Assembly: GCF_000002865.3 (NCBI RefSeq)
Contig: NW_001865046.1
Coordinates: 815,039-855,618 of the forward strand
Length of the DNA: 40,580 nt
Reading direction: 5' to 3'
Source of the DNA: Monosiga brevicollis MX1
Lineage: Eukaryota > Opisthokonta > Choanoflagellata > Craspedida > Salpingoecidae
Below the pieces are notes generated by a model that ran no database searches, had not been told where the DNA came from, and saw only the letters and a list, made by a program, of their open reading frames with translations. Every line of letters begins with the position of its first letter. The first letter of the stretch is position 1. The position numbers and the translations under genes are program-made. This document shows positions 38,966 to 40,580 of the stretch, in pieces.

Positions 38966-39688
38966 GATATCGGGATCAAAAAAGAAGAAAAAAAAAAAAA
39001 GGACAGGTGGCGGCAATGGCGGCAATGGCGGCGGCAAGACGGGGGCGCCTAGCCGCAATGGCCACGCACGAGCTGGCTACACGCTTGAGCAAGAATCGAT
39101 AGCCCAACCTGATCAAGACAACACAATTACACCCAGGGTCAGTCACTCTGGGACAATCAGGGATCGGGAGTGGAGTGGGCGCTCCTCGCTTCGGGTCAAG
39201 CGCTCTGACGGAACGAGCGTTCTGCTGTGGCCCGCCCTCTCACAAGGCACGGAAAGGGAGCAGATACAGGCAGATACAAGTCCCTCGCACACACGCCAGC
39301 ACGGCCCTTCTTCAGTTTGTGGCTGTACAAATACACGCACAGGCTCACGTGCACAGGCGCACGCACCTTGGCCAGGAGAAAAGGTGCCGGGTTTGTGGGC
39401 GGGGAGGGGGAAGGCTTTGAGGTAGATGGGCGGATGGCAATGCAGCCGCTCAACCGATGCTAACAGCAGCGCTGGCCAGCTGCGTTCTCGTCCAGCCCCT
39501 TCTGCTTGACGCACAGATTTTCCGATTTATGATGCGTTCAGTGGTTCGATCCGCTGCAGTACCCTGTACCTGGCCAGCGTCACGCCCCTCACGCTGCCGT
39601 TTCTCTCCTGATTTCCCAACAGAGAGAGAGAGAGCGCGCGCGAGAGAGAGCGAGAGAGAGAAGAGAACCAAAAGAGCGCCAAGTGGGA

Positions 39689-39724
39689 GTTACCAATTGT
39701 AAGTGTTTTAGTACAGTTGGTAAC
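39689..39724. repeat. 13-bp inverted repeat (stem-loop)
   Basis: The arms GTTACCAATTGTA (39689-39701) and TACAGTTGGTAAC (39712-39724) pair at 12 of 13 positions across a 10-nt loop. It lies in a gene-free stretch between GA and CT tracts. Confidence 0.8.
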
Positions 39725-40312
39725 ACCAGCTTCACAGGGTCCAGGTTGGCTTCCTACTCTCTCCTCAAAGCTCTCTCTCTCTCTCTCCCTTTCTCTCTCT
39801 CTTTCTCTCTCTCCATGTTTTTTGCCTGCAAGCGATTTACTGCGTTGGAATGTACCTTAATATGTTGTTCAGCGGGATAGTTCGGTCACCTCCTTGAAAG
39901 TAACATATGTATTCCCTTTTTGTAACAACATATTGCTCTTGGGATTGAGGCAGGTGCGATTAATTGGCAGTCAGTATTTCGGGTCGTGCTCGGCGATTCT
40001 GTCTGCTGTGCGTTTCAAATCAAGCACAGCAGAAGCGCTAAATTTTTGCGGATCAAACGAGGGTGCTCTTGTGTTCATACGCTTCCTGTGGATGCCATAG
40101 CAGCCCAAAGACCAGAAAATCATTTATTTTGAAATAAATCCCATTTCTTTTCCATACGAAACTTATTTGGCTTTGACTCTCTAGGGCTACATGGCTCTGA
40201 TTGGTATGTCAAATGGCAGCGCCATAAGACGAGTCAGCGAAGCAATGAGACAACTTGGTGGGTAGAAGCAGATGGACAAGACAAGTTCCGATTGATCAAT
40301 GGTCATTCAAGG

Positions 40313-40318
40313 TTTATT
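40313..40318 (-). terminator. Candidate polyadenylation signal AATAAA
   Basis: TTTATT on the plus strand reads AATAAA on the minus strand, about 62 nt past the stop codon of the minus-strand gene ending at 40380, a normal distance for a poly(A) signal. Confidence 0.5.
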
Positions 40319-40379
40319 TCGATTGACAAACGCCCGGGACGATTTTTTTTTCTAAACACTTAGTAAGCAAGCTGTTTCC

Positions 40380-40580
40380 TCATTGGGTGGACTTAGACGA
40401 TTTTCTCTTCTTGGGATGTGGTTGCCACTGCGCCACTCGTGCAAGGTGTGTTCGACGTGGAGACCGAGTTTGGACGATTGATGGGGAAGAGCTACGGTCC
40501 ACAGCGGCGCTTGAGGCTTCTCGTGTTCGCGCCTCGGTACTTGCATGTGATGTCTCTGATGCCGCCGTAGACGGCGTGTG
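40380..40580 (-). CDS. C-terminal fragment of unknown protein with nuclear localisation signal
   Basis: An open frame enters from the right edge of the window and ends at TGA 40380-40382. It is Ser/Thr/Arg-rich and ends with HPKKRKSSKSTQ, where PKKRK is a classical monopartite nuclear signal. The downstream AATAAA supports a true 3' end. Only about 66 residues are visible and the family cannot be named. An intron within the visible part cannot be excluded. Confidence 0.45.
   Translation of the reverse strand, partial: HTPSTAASETSHASTEARTREASSAAVDRSSSPSIVQTRSPRRTHLARVAQWQPHPKKRKSSKSTQ

Larger units (their letters stand above)
38966..40379. other. Intergenic region, 1.4 kb, with purine/pyrimidine tracts
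   Basis: No exon is supported. It contains an A-run near 38980-39000, a GGC-rich stretch near 39005-39035, a GA/GC tract at about 39622-39664, a CT tract at about 39772-39813 and a 13-bp inverted repeat listed separately. The 5' part should hold the ARHGAP39 promoter; the 3' end holds the tail of the last minus-strand gene. Confidence 0.5.

Noticed and set aside
39535-39570. Possible tRNA B-box (GGTTCGATCC)
   Set aside because: The match lacks one consensus base, and no A-box, acceptor stem or cloverleaf could be formed around it.

Overview
The window looks like nuclear DNA of a unicellular holozoan, most probably a choanoflagellate. It is GC-rich and gene-dense. Most genes are split by many introns of roughly 35-200 nt with GT..AG ends. 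The gene content mixes general eukaryotic housekeeping genes with families typical of animals and their relatives: ARHGAP39/Vilse, TAPT1, PCMTD, ILKAP and a PIK3R5/6-like subunit. Perfect CT/GA and GT/AC microsatellites are abundant. I saw no virus-like element, transposon, rRNA, tRNA or CRISPR array. All exon models were built by eye from splice signals, reading phase and remembered family alignments; none is checked against transcripts.

Layout. 30-2431 (+): 3' part of a HEAT-repeat gene. 2995-3770 (-): RNA polymerase subunit RPB6. 4126-7278 (+): secreted GH3 glycosidase with an Apple/PAN-like insert. 7519-9152 (+): ILKAP-type PP2C phosphatase. 9402-10188 (-): MESH1/HDDC3 ppGpp hydrolase, divergent from an ankyrin-repeat gene at 10533-11768 (+). 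12618-15539 (+): one gene that appears to fuse a sialate O-acetylesterase (SIAE) to a GH27 alpha-galactosidase. 15706-18520 (-): TAPT1. 18521-19864: poorly resolved, perhaps a small minus-strand gene. 19865-23297 (+): 16-exon oligopeptidase B. 23449-25964 (-): PCMTD-type methyltransferase-like protein with a SOCS-box-like segment and an extra helical C-terminal part. 26400-27818 (+): intronless mucin-like type I membrane protein. 28192-29589 (+): NSL1-like kinetochore protein. 30539-34419 (+): p101/p84-like class IB PI3K regulatory subunit. 34887-35739 (-): essential myosin light chain. 36650-38965 (-): ARHGAP39/Vilse. 40380-40580 (-): C-terminus of a gene with a PKKRK nuclear signal.

How the genes relate. 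Neighbours are mostly convergent (short shared 3' regions of about 150-560 nt) or divergent (shared 5' regions of about 340-440 nt that often hold microsatellites). The GH3 enzyme and the acetylesterase-galactosidase fusion, both with signal peptides, suggest capacity to digest decorated polysaccharides or glycoconjugates from prey or matrix. The PI3K subunit, RhoGAP and myosin light chain touch on membrane and actin signalling, but nothing in the sequence shows co-regulation.

Most notable: the SIAE-GH27 fusion, the PI3K p101/p84-like subunit in an apparent non-animal, the PCMTD-SOCS gene with a possible retained-intron isoform, and the 35-55 nt introns needed to keep several conserved reading frames open.
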